A stretch of 64,000 bases of DNA, from positions 4,148,506 to 4,212,505 of the forward strand of contig OX638316.1 in the NCBI GenBank assembly GCA_951812525.1. The letters are read 5' to 3'. Under the pieces are notes generated by a model that was given only the letters and a program-made list of their open reading frames with translations, made no database searches and had not been told where the DNA came from. The translations under genes and the position numbers were made by a program. This stretch comes from an uncultured Poribacteria bacterium (GTDB taxonomy: Bacteria; Poribacteria; WGA-4E; WGA-3G). Below are positions 51,801 through 60,540 of this stretch, one piece after another. Position 1 is the stretch's first letter. Each line of letters opens with the position of its first letter.

Positions 51801-53032
51801 CAATAACGATCATATTCACCGTCGAGGCGTTCTTGTAATTCGGTCGCCTTTTCCTCCAATTTGGTGCGTTGATTCGGCGTTGCATCGGGCGGAATAGGGA
51901 TATGAATCTCTTGATACTTGGTATCATTAAAGCGATACTTGCCTTCAAATCCGAAGCCTTGTCCGCGTCGGGCACTTCTGTCGTAAAGGAGCGCTGCGTC
52001 GTAGCGGCGTTTGCGCACAAGCGGTTGGATGATACTGAGATACGGTCCCTGATAACTATCGGTTCCGACTTTGACGATAATCTTGGCAATCTTTCCTTTG
52101 CGCAGGTCCCGACGAATAGCAGGGAAATAGAAGAGAGGAAAACCACCAATGCGTAAGACGATGTTCTTGGCAATCAGCTCCTCGTTCATCCGAACGATGA
52201 CCTCAGAGACGCTAAAATAGTAGTGCGGATATTTCAGGGAACAGGTCGTCAAAGTCGCGCCGCGGACATAGGATTTATTCTCCTCTATCTTAAAAATTTC
52301 ACTACCACCAAAGAACCAAGGATCACTATACGTAAATCCATCTCTGGCGATCCCCTTTTTGTTTTCGAGATTGAAAACAAGCTCATCGGAGTAGGTTTCT
52401 TCATCACCAACCTTCAGGTGAACATTTCCTGAAGCGCGCATTAGATTGTCATCAAAATCAGCCCAGATGTGATCGGCGCGCAGGACGACATCCTCGAATT
52501 TGACGAGGGCGTTTCCGTGAATCGAAACAAAATTATCGACCATCGAGACATTATCGCCATCACCAATCACCGTGCCTTCTTCAGGGACATCGGTTTCTGG
52601 ATTCAACCGTTCAGAGGCAGATCCTTCTTCCTCTGTTTCATCTGCTGCATCGGGTTCCTGAGTTGTGCCATCAGCGGGTGGTTGAGGCGGTGCCTCGTCT
52701 GGCGTTCCTTCTGTAGCGTCGGGTTCTTGCGTCTCATCTGTAGCGTCGGGTTCCTGAGTTTCTTCAGTCGGTGCCTGTTCCTGCTCCTGAGTTTCTTCAG
52801 TTGGTGGTTGCGCCGGTGTTTGTTCCTGCTGTGGTTCCTCTTGTGCGATAAGCACCTGTAGCGGACAGAAGAAGCAGACAACGGCGAAAACGCCGACGCT
52901 TATACTCGCTATTGAGAAAATACTAGCAAGTACAGAACGGCAGCGCGGTGCAAGGTTCCGTGTCCTTACGCGCCTTTTCTTAGAGTATGGATGTTGGTGA
53001 TAGGTAGGCAAATCGGATTGGCTCTTTTTCAC
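48806..53032 (-). CDS. lptD: LptD/OstA-type outer-membrane protein with internal parvulin-like domains
   Basis: 1408 residues from a GTG 7 bp after the surA stop. Plan: signal helix about 34-63; acidic P/Q/E-rich stretch 64-150; OstA/LptA-like jelly roll 155-310 (VSIHGNALVKFEDVVLRADHIWADFDDNLMRASGNVHLK); first strands of the barrel 310-370; a parvulin-like domain about 405-520 (GGDIGFLVPG, FALQEGEISPVVQTESAFHILKADRV); a second, weaker one about 525-655; acidic linker 660-800; barrel 800-1408 ending in F, typical for outer-membrane barrels. LptD inserts LPS with LptE. A normal LptD has about 800 residues and no isomerase domain. Its neighbours are three parvulin/SurA-like genes, so it may carry its own folding helper. 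Identity is from motifs; a different OMP role is possible. Confidence 0.82.
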   Translation of the reverse strand: MKKSQSDLPTYHQHPYSKKRRVRTRNLAPRCRSVLASIFSIASISVGVFAVVCFFCPLQVLIAQEEPQQEQTPAQPPTEETQEQEQAPTEETQEPDATDETQEPDATEGTPDEAPPQPPADGTTQEPDAADETEEEGSASERLNPETDVPEEGTVIGDGDNVSMVDNFVSIHGNALVKFEDVVLRADHIWADFDDNLMRASGNVHLKVGDEETYSDELVFNLENKKGIARDGFTYSDPWFFGGSEIFKIEENKSYVRGATLTTCSLKYPHYYFSVSEVIVRMNEELIAKNIVLRIGGFPLFYFPAIRRDLRKGKIAKIIVKVGTDSYQGPYLSIIQPLVRKRRYDAALLYDRSARRGQGFGFEGKYRFNDTKYQEIHIPIPPDATPNQRTKLEEKATELQERLDGEYDRYWLKQLFLEYKITDDDVKRAKESAEEIRTQALEEDADFAQIAQSNSDHSDTRYDGGDIGFLVPGETDNDENPKLDPVLEEVAFALQEGEISPVVQTESAFHILKADRVIDVYGEREVRLRRIDINITASEETETILRELADDLLLRAEEGESFESLKERADVLSEYVNATLTEINEGEGMMLNEMPSSWQYSVRRMENPGDVTERRPISTPEGFYIFQLIEKEQTPTFEALAEGFEAEWDAFYEGIMNPVQEETEEAAETQDSESGDVEEETDVPPTVPEAAQATDTTDTDEETQDTEVVKPEDEQEDETQEEVQEAEVTEPENQEEVAPQVETQEAEATEPEDEQESKSQEGTEEAEAAVSEDEQEGEVQDEDVVDSDEEAEEEEAEEGVYRKKGFRGRWEDPSAVASEAQRLYAGEHSSRPIRTSKSFRLIKIDRKRAYRGDIYFYGADRFSYERQNATRIGRSWIARWAHTQSFFTPWDSREAGRRPISFNGRTELRALNYKEELQLPGESTLNTFGILTYGTAFSAFSPEDVDPDGNLRFSRETIGDFTGRLEVRHIHDFTGEGTTSLQKLPQLTLNFSRMRVSAFPLFETLNDGMLSLADRFKTETPFLSMFTLPTLESTSLDLDVELGNFYRGIYRGKAGEERDVFLQTVDLGFDVRKQSTLLITPLRELQLNLYLNTNAIYHDRDQAQNRNIIRGVYSINANATNTLFRIFDVSYIPGLRKLRHEMQSSLRFDYQPPVDENDDLYPFGPSTYFYERKMLTYNFNTSIEIKTPRGQSPHRVLYFDTRLTADFTDFDPLYKRKYEPIESDFTFIPLPSRNLNVTIRFTHDPNPHPVDEKQFKMVGFRSNIRYTRQSWNVSVGSSFSKRHTSRRASRSITATGRYRFSRNLEFDVSLIYYPIEKQFYSQRIMMTRNLHDWNLRISWNRIGIKRDDSPYNNVRQDFTFQVSLIQEPAISMGVGYDATTETWGIRTLPAGAPYNAFGVGNSLGRSYF

Positions 53033-53039
53033 GTATCTC

Positions 53040-54344
53040 TTACTCTTTCAGTTTTATTTCGATGTAAGCGTTCGAGATGAGGCTGTCGGTGTATGCGTTC
53101 CATTCTTCTTGAAAGCGCTGCTGGCGGAGTATAGAAATAATCTGTTGCTTCTCAGCGTCAGTGAGATCTGGGCTGTTTCGCTCGTCTACCTTGAAGATGT
53201 GGAGTCCAGACTCCGTTTCATGAGGATTACTGTATGCCCCTGCTGCCAGAGATTCAATGATTCTCCGGGTTTTGGGATTGAGTTCGGCTAAGGACCGAAC
53301 CCCAAGGTAGCCGCCGTTTTCTCGTGTCTCGGCATCATCGGAAGCTGTCTTGGAGAGTGTATTAAAATCTTCTCCATTTTCTAATTTTTTGAAAATCTCA
53401 ACGCTACGCTGGCGTGCTACTTGCATCGCCTCCGAACTAATTTCAAGCGGGACGATGAGGTAACGGAATGCGATCATTTTAACATCTTTTGCCTCAACTT
53501 TAAAAAGGTAGAGCCCTTCATTTCCTTCAACAGGTTCACTCACCTCACCGGCTGCTAACTCCGTTAGCACGCCCTGAAATATGTCTGGAAATCTGCTGAG
53601 TTCCTCAGTGGTAGCTTCTATGAGGATCCCAGCCTGTGAAGTAGGGTTTTGTTTTGAGGCGTAACGCTTCGCGATCTCTTCAAAATCAGCACCGTCTGCT
53701 GATATTTCGTTACGTGCTTTCTCGACGTTGCTGTAAGCAGTGTCCCGGTCGGCTTGGGTCGGTTCAAAAGCGATAAAGATATGCCGCATCTCTACATTAT
53801 CGGCTTTAACGGGCAATTGATCTCGATTTTCCTCAAAGAATTTTTGGATTTCACTGTCCCGTACCTGCAATCGAGGGACAATTCTCCCCATCACAAGTTT
53901 CTCGGCTTTAAGATTGCGTTCTGCTTGTTCACGAAAAGCGAAGAGCGTCATTCCTTCTTTATTTAATTGTTCTTTGAATTCCTGGTCGGTTTCAATCTGG
54001 TATCTATTTTTAAATTCTTGGATGTACTGCTCGACTTCTGCGTCGTTAACAGTAATTTTCAATGTCAGTGCTGCCTCCAAAAGCAACATCTGACGGATCA
54101 AACGGTCAAGGAGTTCTCCGCGTTGTCGTTCGGCTTCGCTGCGTGCTTCGCGCTCACTAAAGCGATAAACCTGCTGAAGTTCCACTGCGCGCTGGTTCAC
54201 CAAGATATCGAGTTCCCGCTTGGTTACAATATCGTCATTGACGTAAGCGACGATTTTGTCGAAAGTGCGGGCGGTGGCACTTGTTAGTCCACAGGTCATG
54301 AGTATCAGACAGATGGTGAGATAGGCGGCCGTTTTATAAATCAC
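53040..54344 (-). CDS. surA: SurA-like periplasmic peptidyl-prolyl isomerase
   Basis: 434 residues from a GTG at 54344 with AGGAGGT 7 nt upstream; a longer frame to 54581 would run into the previous gene. Signal peptide 1-22 (AAYLTICLILMTCGLTSA). SurA_N-like chaperone part: TFDKIVAYVNDDIVTKRELD. Two parvulin domains: VEMRHIFIAFEPTQ..GEVSEPVEGNEGLYLFKVE (about 215-318) and FRYLIVPLEIS..GGYLGVRSL..SGLHIFKVDE (about 320-405). SurA escorts outer-membrane proteins, LptD being its best known client. The lptD gene follows after 7 bp, the same pairing as in Proteobacteria. Confidence 0.88.
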   Translation of the reverse strand: MIYKTAAYLTICLILMTCGLTSATARTFDKIVAYVNDDIVTKRELDILVNQRAVELQQVYRFSEREARSEAERQRGELLDRLIRQMLLLEAALTLKITVNDAEVEQYIQEFKNRYQIETDQEFKEQLNKEGMTLFAFREQAERNLKAEKLVMGRIVPRLQVRDSEIQKFFEENRDQLPVKADNVEMRHIFIAFEPTQADRDTAYSNVEKARNEISADGADFEEIAKRYASKQNPTSQAGILIEATTEELSRFPDIFQGVLTELAAGEVSEPVEGNEGLYLFKVEAKDVKMIAFRYLIVPLEISSEAMQVARQRSVEIFKKLENGEDFNTLSKTASDDAETRENGGYLGVRSLAELNPKTRRIIESLAAGAYSNPHETESGLHIFKVDERNSPDLTDAEKQQIISILRQQRFQEEWNAYTDSLISNAYIEIKLKE

Positions 54345-54368
54345 ATGTATACCTCCTATACTAAGATA

Positions 54369-54392
54369 TGGCGCGATCTGAAGATCGCGCCA
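54369..54392. repeat. GC hairpin between two chaperone genes
   Basis: TGGCGCGATC-TGAA-GATCGCGCCA, 10 bp stem. It is a member of the TGA-loop hairpins (19446, 41444) with another stem sequence. It may tune the level of the downstream surA-lptD part. Confidence 0.55.
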
Positions 54393-54408
54393 ACAACTAT
54401 TGAAAAGA

Positions 54409-55470
54409 CTACTCTTCGGGTTCATCCTCAGCAGGTGTTTCTTCTGCTTCGGGTTCATCCTCAGCCGCCTCCTCCTCGGAAGCCCCCTCTGGAATGCGAT
54501 CGATATAGGTTTTGACTTCAGCGCGTTCACGGAGTTGGAGAATCCACCCATCCATGAGTTCCTGTCGTCTTTCGCGCTCAACCTTACGCTCTACATTTCT
54601 ACGGACTTCCTCTTCATCAAAAGGCTTCTGATAAGCGTCACGCGCCTCATCCTTACGGAACATCATGTAGTACATCTGTCCTTGGACATCAACATCAATA
54701 ACGCCATCATGCATCGTCCCAATCTCAGCGGCGAATGCTGCATCTAAGAAGGGTTCGGTTCCGGTTGGGAAGGAGTCTCGACTGATATAGTCGGTATCGC
54801 CAGGGCTGGCAGGATTTGCGCCGGGACCGACGAGTTCACCTTTGTCGGAAAGCTCCTGAGCGACTTCGGCAATGTCTCTTCCACCTACGATTTGTGCGTA
54901 AGCTTCGTCTGCCCGTACTTTATCGGTGAGGGTTATACACATAAGCCTCACCTGTGCAGGACGAACGTAGTCTTCCTTATGTGCTTCGTAGTATTCGAGG
55001 TAATCCTGCTCGTTCAAAGTGAGTTTATCGTCAACTTCTTGAGCGGTAATTCTCTTAACCATCAACTCATGGAGATAGTCTTGGACCTTCTTGATAATTT
55101 CTGGGTCTTCATTGAGTCCTTGGTCGCGAGCGAGGTTAAGGATCAAGCGGCTCTCCGCCATGAGGAGCATATAGGTTTCCAAGCCCTCTTTGTCCTGATA
55201 CTGCCGCTGTTTGTATTCTGGAAGTTCGCTAATCTCTTGCATCATCTCTTCAAGCGTGATGTGCTGCTTGCCGTTCCATTCAAATTCTGCGATGACAGTG
55301 CCATCGGCACCGATTGCCTTGTCCCCACAACTATAAAAGACGGGGTGTATAGCAATAACGGCGAGTAAAAGCAGAGGGATAACCGGGGATCTATTCTGTC
55401 CCACACGCTGATCGCTACGGGGACCCCGACCATCCATTTTGCCTATGAAGGATATAATTCCTGTGAGCAT
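54409..55470 (-). CDS. Parvulin-like lipoprotein (PrsA/SurA-type)
   Basis: 353 residues from the ATG at 55470 (AAAGGAG about 12 nt upstream); a frame to 55527 has no ribosome site. A hydrophobic stretch with lipobox (LLLLAVIAIHPVFYSC, Cys about 48) is preceded by an unusually long polar N-terminus. The chaperone helix part (EFEWNGKQHITLEEMMQEI, YLEYYEAHKEDYVRPAQ) is followed by one parvulin-like domain, VRLMCITLTDKVRADEAYAQIVGGRDIAEVAQELS..DTDYISRDS. A charged tail ends in many E. No strict catalytic set is visible, so it may act as holdase only. Likely anchored to the periplasmic face of the outer membrane. Confidence 0.8.
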   Translation of the reverse strand: MLTGIISFIGKMDGRGPRSDQRVGQNRSPVIPLLLLAVIAIHPVFYSCGDKAIGADGTVIAEFEWNGKQHITLEEMMQEISELPEYKQRQYQDKEGLETYMLLMAESRLILNLARDQGLNEDPEIIKKVQDYLHELMVKRITAQEVDDKLTLNEQDYLEYYEAHKEDYVRPAQVRLMCITLTDKVRADEAYAQIVGGRDIAEVAQELSDKGELVGPGANPASPGDTDYISRDSFPTGTEPFLDAAFAAEIGTMHDGVIDVDVQGQMYYMMFRKDEARDAYQKPFDEEEVRRNVERKVERERRQELMDGWILQLRERAEVKTYIDRIPEGASEEEAAEDEPEAEETPAEDEPEE

Positions 55471-55539
55471 TTTTATTCTAACTCCTTTTCTCCGTCCAGT
55501 TTTAGCACTGGAGGGTTGCTCCCACAAAATGGGAATAGG

Positions 55540-56511
55540 CTATTCGTCTGACGCCTCGGTTTCCGCCTCTTCTTCAGGTTGCGGTGGCTCTGGAATATTT
55601 TCAGGATAGGTCTTTAGTTTACCTTTTGCCGAGATTTCTTCGACCCACTCGTTGATACGCTCGCGCTTCTTTTCGCGCTCAATGGTGCGCACAACATCAT
55701 CTTTAACTTCCTCGAATTCCTGCTGACGGTCGGGCTGATGCTCCTCTTTACGGAAGATGAGGTAGAAGACAGCGTCGTTAACCTCAGTTTCAAAGACGGA
55801 ATCTGTCATTTCGCCGACCTCCTGCGCGAAGGCGGTTTCAATGAAGTCTGCCCAACGTGCAGAAGAGGATTGCGTGAAGAAATAGGTATTGCCGGGGTCG
55901 TCGCGATTCGTGCCGGGTCCAGAAGCAAGTTTCCCAGCTTCGGAGAGCTCCTTTGCCATCTCAACGATATCTTTTCCAGCTTTGATAGCATCAAGCGTTT
56001 CATAGGCAAGGTCTTCATCGTCGAGTGAGATGCAGGTTGCGCGAACTTTGGCTTCCTCAACGTACTCACTGAGATTTTCCTGATAATAAGCCATGAGCTC
56101 TTCGTCGGTATAGACAACTTTGGCATCTACCTCAGCCTCGGTTAATTTTTCAACCATAAGCTGATGCGTATAATCCTCAAGTTTCTTGAGATGTTCAGGG
56201 AGCGTATCAAAACCGTCATCAGTGGCACGTAGGATTTTGAGACGTTCCTCAATTAATTCCTCGAGATACTCGGCTTTATCCGCTCTGTTCTCATAGTTCT
56301 GTTGCCGGTAGACAGGCAATTCAGCAATAGCGGCGTTTAAATCCGCCAGTGAGATTTGATAGGATTCGTCGTTCCATTTGTACACTGCCAAAATCACCTT
56401 GCTTTCGTCCACAGCAGGCATGGATTGTTCATGAGCATCGGACTGAACAAACCGCCATGTGAGCAGGCAGGTCACAACGACAATTACAAAAATAGTAATC
56501 GTTTTTTTCAT
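55540..56511 (-). CDS. Parvulin-like periplasmic chaperone, membrane-anchored
   Basis: 323 residues from the ATG at 56511 (AAAGGAAG about 12 nt before; the ATG at 56532 has none). One N-terminal helix MKKTITIFVIVVVTCLLTW, then SurA_N-type helices (SLADLNAAIAELPVYRQQNYENRADKAEYLEELIEERL, YTDEELMAYYQENLSEYV) and a parvulin-like domain (VRATCISLDDEDLAYETLDAIKAGKDIVEMAKELSEAG..NTYFFTQSS). It is a paralogue of the next gene (54409), about 30% alike with the same order of blocks. It ends in an acidic P/E tail. Substrates would be exported barrel proteins. Confidence 0.8.
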   Translation of the reverse strand: MKKTITIFVIVVVTCLLTWRFVQSDAHEQSMPAVDESKVILAVYKWNDESYQISLADLNAAIAELPVYRQQNYENRADKAEYLEELIEERLKILRATDDGFDTLPEHLKKLEDYTHQLMVEKLTEAEVDAKVVYTDEELMAYYQENLSEYVEEAKVRATCISLDDEDLAYETLDAIKAGKDIVEMAKELSEAGKLASGPGTNRDDPGNTYFFTQSSSARWADFIETAFAQEVGEMTDSVFETEVNDAVFYLIFRKEEHQPDRQQEFEEVKDDVVRTIEREKKRERINEWVEEISAKGKLKTYPENIPEPPQPEEEAETEASDE

Positions 56512-56724
56512 GTGATGAAAACTTCCTTTCATTTAGGACTTACAGACGAAAAGCGTGGTATTTAAGACACGAAATCGGCGTAAGTCTTATCGTTTTACAC
56601 ATTCATAGCCTACGGGAACTGAGACACAACCCCTTTGTCGTACCAGATAAATGAAAAACGGAAAGACTCGGTTCTTTGTGTCGTGAACTCCCGTTGAGAG
56701 ATTATGGACGGATTTGTGCCGTCC

Positions 56725-59700
56725 CTATAGATCAACAAACAATTGCAAAGTTTGCTGCAATTCGGTTAACATATTTGCGCCAGTCATCCCTGGCATGCGA
56801 ATTTTGAGTTGCGCTGGTGGTTGCAACTGAAGGTTCTTATTTTGGTGTACTATTTCAACAAATTTCTTCACATTAATTCGTGGGTTTTGTTCCTCAAAGG
56901 TAACCTTTATCTGTTCGTTTCCAGCAACAACAGCGGTGATGCCCAAGCGGTTACTGAGTTGCTTAAGGTTTGCAACTTCAAGCAACATTTCAACAGGTTC
57001 AGGAATGGAGCCGTATCGGTCTTGAAGCTCCTCGCGGAGTTCCATGAGCGCATCATCATCTTTCAGTCCAGCAATTTTTTTGTAGACAGAGACCTTTTGG
57101 CGGCTGTCCGGTACATAGTCATCGGGCAGATATGCCTCAATAGGCAAGCTGATGCGTGTCTCGACAGTTTCCTCGACCTTTTCACCCTTGAGTGCCATTA
57201 CTGCTTCTTCAAGGAGTTTACAATAGAGTTCATAGCCGACGGTGACGATATGCCCATGCTGCTGAGCGCCGAGGATATTCCCTGTACCGCGAATTTCGAG
57301 ATCCCGGAGTGCTATTTTAAAGCCCGAACCGAGGTCGGTGAATTCCTCAATGACTCGGAGTCGCTTCTGCGCGCCTTCGGTAATTGCGTGATGCTGCGGA
57401 TAGAACAGATATCCGTAAGCCTGGGCAGTAGCTCTGCCGACGCGTCCGCGCAACTGATAGAGCTGCGCCAAACCGAGAGCATCTGCCCGATTAATTAGGA
57501 TCGTATTAACATTGGGTATATCAAGTCCTGATTCAATAATCATTGTACAGACGAGGATATCGTGCTTGTGGCGGACAAACTCAAGCATAACGGATTCCAA
57601 TTCCCGTTCTGGCATTTGTCCATGTGCGACAGCGACGCGTGCCTCCGGTACGAGTTGCTGAACAGCCAATGCGATACTCTGGATATCCTGAACGCGATTG
57701 TGAACAAAGAACACCTGTCCATCGCGACTTAATTCTGCGGTGATCGCGTCTCGAATGACCTCGGAATCGTAAGGCATGACATGGGTCTGAATTGGCAATC
57801 GATCTGCTGGCGGTGTATTGATAACGCTGAAATCCCGAATACCAACAAGCGACATGTGGAGTGTGCGGGGAATCGGGGTAGCAGTCAACGTAAGCACGTC
57901 AATTGTCTCTTTGAACTGCTTGATTTTCTCCTTGTGTTTAACGCCAAAACGATGCTCCTCGTCAACTATCAAGAGACCGAGATTGTCAAACTTCACTGTT
58001 TTAGAAAGCAGGCTGTGGGTTCCAATAACGACGTCCACAGTGCCTTTTGCCAATCCTTCCTTAATCTGCTTTACTTCCTTCGGTGTCCGGAACCGGTTTA
58101 GCATTTCGACATGGACTGGGAACGATTGAAAACGTTGTTCAAAGGTATCATAGTGCTGGAGTGCGAGAATAGTCGTTGGAACGAGAATGGCGACCTGCTT
58201 TTCTGACATGACGGCTTTAAAGGCTGCACGGAGAGCGACCTCTGTCTTTCCGTATCCGACGTCACCACAGACGAGCCTATCCATCGGTTGTTCACTTTCC
58301 ATATCTGTTTTAACGTCTTCAATGGCTTGAAGTTGGTCATTGGTTTCCTGATAAGGGAATAGGGCTTCAAACTCGGTTTGCCAAGGGATTTCAGCAGGGA
58401 AACTATACCCTTTTCGCGCCTGTCGGAGGGCGTACAATTTAAGGAGTTCATCTGCCATCTCTTGTATTGATTCTTTGACACGTCCCTTGCGACGCTGCCA
58501 AGCGACTCCACCGAGACGGTCGAGACGCGGCTTATATGTTTCATCCTTGCTACCGATGTATTTTTGAACGAGATCAACTTGATAAGTAGGTACGTAGAGG
58601 ATATCGTCTGCACTGTATTTGAGAATCAAAAAATCTTGTGATTTGCCGTCAATGTCCAATCGACGTATGCCTTCATAAATGGCAATACCGTGGGAGACGT
58701 GCACGACATAGTCTCCAGGCTTGAGATCAATGAGACTGAGAATAGGTGTTCCATCTGTGACTGAGCGACGGCGAATTGGACGGTGCTGACGATTTCCAAA
58801 GAGTTCGTCCTCAGAGATGACAACAAGATTCAGTGATTCATTGAGAAAGCCTTGACTAATTGCACCAACACTGATGTCAATATCCGGTGGCAACAACTCA
58901 CGTTCGGCTAAAATTTCAGACACCCGCTTGGATTGCTGTGGGGTTTCACAGAAGAGATGGACCTGATGTCCTTGCTGTGCCCATGTTTTCATCTGATTGA
59001 TAACCGTTTGATAGTTACCAGATGGTAAAGCAAGTGGCTTCATCTCAAAAGGCAGTGGGACCAATTTGTTGTCCGTGATTTCACGCGGGGGTGCTAAAGA
59101 CGAAGAGATGATTGGATACTTCTCTATTTGAGCATTAAGGGTCTCAAAAGGCACCAAGAATTTATCGGGCGACACAACGAAATGAGATTCATCGAGTTTT
59201 TGCTCATACAATTCCTGCATCTGCTCGTGCATGTGTACTGCTTCACGCTTCTGCCACTGCGGTTCAATCAAGCAGATAATCGTGTCATCAGATAGATAGT
59301 CCGTGAGGAGTTCGGTTTCCGGCGTAAGCATCGACAAAAATGCGTCAATTTCGTTATTTAACGTACAACTGGCAAGTCCATAGGGAGAAGATGCGCTTTC
59401 TGTTAGGCACTGGGTCATTTCCCAGATAGCATTTTTGAGTTGGGGTGTTGCCCGTCCCTGAACAAGAGCATCCGTTTGTGTCTGCCAATAATCCATCGAC
59501 ATCTCAACAGAAAAGATCTCGCGGAGCGGCGTGAGCGTCACGGATTCAAGAGATTCCGTTGACCGTTGCGAGATTGGATCAAAAGCACGGATGGCATCAA
59601 TTTCATCTCCGAAAAATTCGATCCGCACCGGGGCATCAGCAGTAAGCGGATAGACATCTAAAATATCGCCTCTGCGTGCGAATTCGCCCTTGACTTCTAC

Positions 59701-60231
59701 GAGTTCAACATTCTGATACCCACCGCACATCAGCGTGAATGCAATGTCGTCAGGATCAATCTCATCGCCAAGATTAAGTACGCGGCAGGCGGCAGCCAAA
59801 CGTGTACGCGAGGGCAGCTTGTAAAGCATAGCTTGGCTTGTCGTGACAACGACGCTTCGTTCGTGATGGACCAGGCGATCAAGGCATCGCATCCGATCTG
59901 CGACGATATTTTTGGGTGGGGCAATCCCCTCAAAGAATTTGCGATGCCAACTTGGGAAAAGATTCAGTTCTGGATGCGTATCCGAGGTCGGTGTAATTTC
60001 TAAAGCCGGGTATGCCCGGTATGTGCAGATTTCTTCGAGTATCTGTTCAGCTTCACGCTGTGAGGGAAGCACAATTAGGAAGGGTCTCTCTGGAAAATCA
60101 TCAATTAGGGTTGCTAAAACATAGGAGGCAGACGCGTTCACTAATCCTCTGAGCCACGGTAGCTTTTTTCCGTCTTTAAGACGTGACACGAGCGTCTGAT
60201 AATTTTCTGTTTTGCGTAAAAGTTCTATCAT
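56725..60231 (-). CDS. mfd: Transcription-repair coupling factor Mfd
   Basis: 1168 residues. N-terminal UvrB-homology part (about 1-350), RNA polymerase-binding CarD-like module (LKPGDYVVHVSHGIAIYEGIRRL near 500), helicase motor with Walker A RLVCGDVGYGKTEVALRAAFKAV, DEEH box LLIVDEEHRFGVKHKEK, motif III TLTATPIPRTLHMSL, motif VI VQLRGRVGRATAQAY, and C-terminal TRCF domain (EAYLPDDYVPDSRQKVSVYKKIA). Mfd removes stalled RNA polymerase and recruits UvrA. It heads the row of outer-membrane chaperone genes, on the same strand and 210 bp from the next. The ATG is preceded by the repeat-like CTGATAACTGACAACT with no ribosome site, so the start may be off by some codons. Confidence 0.95.
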   Translation of the reverse strand: MIELLRKTENYQTLVSRLKDGKKLPWLRGLVNASASYVLATLIDDFPERPFLIVLPSQREAEQILEEICTYRAYPALEITPTSDTHPELNLFPSWHRKFFEGIAPPKNIVADRMRCLDRLVHHERSVVVTTSQAMLYKLPSRTRLAAACRVLNLGDEIDPDDIAFTLMCGGYQNVELVEVKGEFARRGDILDVYPLTADAPVRIEFFGDEIDAIRAFDPISQRSTESLESVTLTPLREIFSVEMSMDYWQTQTDALVQGRATPQLKNAIWEMTQCLTESASSPYGLASCTLNNEIDAFLSMLTPETELLTDYLSDDTIICLIEPQWQKREAVHMHEQMQELYEQKLDESHFVVSPDKFLVPFETLNAQIEKYPIISSSLAPPREITDNKLVPLPFEMKPLALPSGNYQTVINQMKTWAQQGHQVHLFCETPQQSKRVSEILAERELLPPDIDISVGAISQGFLNESLNLVVISEDELFGNRQHRPIRRRSVTDGTPILSLIDLKPGDYVVHVSHGIAIYEGIRRLDIDGKSQDFLILKYSADDILYVPTYQVDLVQKYIGSKDETYKPRLDRLGGVAWQRRKGRVKESIQEMADELLKLYALRQARKGYSFPAEIPWQTEFEALFPYQETNDQLQAIEDVKTDMESEQPMDRLVCGDVGYGKTEVALRAAFKAVMSEKQVAILVPTTILALQHYDTFEQRFQSFPVHVEMLNRFRTPKEVKQIKEGLAKGTVDVVIGTHSLLSKTVKFDNLGLLIVDEEHRFGVKHKEKIKQFKETIDVLTLTATPIPRTLHMSLVGIRDFSVINTPPADRLPIQTHVMPYDSEVIRDAITAELSRDGQVFFVHNRVQDIQSIALAVQQLVPEARVAVAHGQMPERELESVMLEFVRHKHDILVCTMIIESGLDIPNVNTILINRADALGLAQLYQLRGRVGRATAQAYGYLFYPQHHAITEGAQKRLRVIEEFTDLGSGFKIALRDLEIRGTGNILGAQQHGHIVTVGYELYCKLLEEAVMALKGEKVEETVETRISLPIEAYLPDDYVPDSRQKVSVYKKIAGLKDDDALMELREELQDRYGSIPEPVEMLLEVANLKQLSNRLGITAVVAGNEQIKVTFEEQNPRINVKKFVEIVHQNKNLQLQPPAQLKIRMPGMTGANMLTELQQTLQLFVDL

Positions 60232-60540
60232 AGTTGTCAGTTATCAGTTGTCAGTTCCCAGTCTGAAGATGTTGGGTTTCGCCGCGCTCAACCCAACCTA
60301 CGACACTAATCGGCGAGGAATATAAAACTAAGACAAATTATGCTGTAGTAGCATAATTTGAAACCTAGCTTATCAAGTATAAGAGCTTTTAGGATACCTC
60401 GCCTACTCAGTGGAAATACATTGCCTCTTTCATCTTCCGAGTAATGAGAAGGAACACACGTAGGGAACCTGGTTAGGAACCTTTTCCCCTATCCAGTAAC
60501 GGGTGGGTCCCCTATCGGGCTACAAAATATTATTACGGGC
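60232..60540. other. Repeat-filled gap, no gene
   Basis: Inverted repeats GTTGGGTT/AACCCAAC (60271-60298) and CAAATTATGCT-GTAGT-AGCATAATTTG (60334-60360). The latter has a structural twin at 61415-61437 with other stem bases. Several short copies of TATCAGTTGTCAGT are also found here and near 45745, 46785 and 61375. Confidence 0.6.

Noticed and set aside
54345-54581. Longer N-terminus for the SurA-like protein
   Set aside because: It would overlap the upstream parvulin gene by 173 bp and place the signal peptide inside the chain; the GTG at 54344 has a strong ribosome site.
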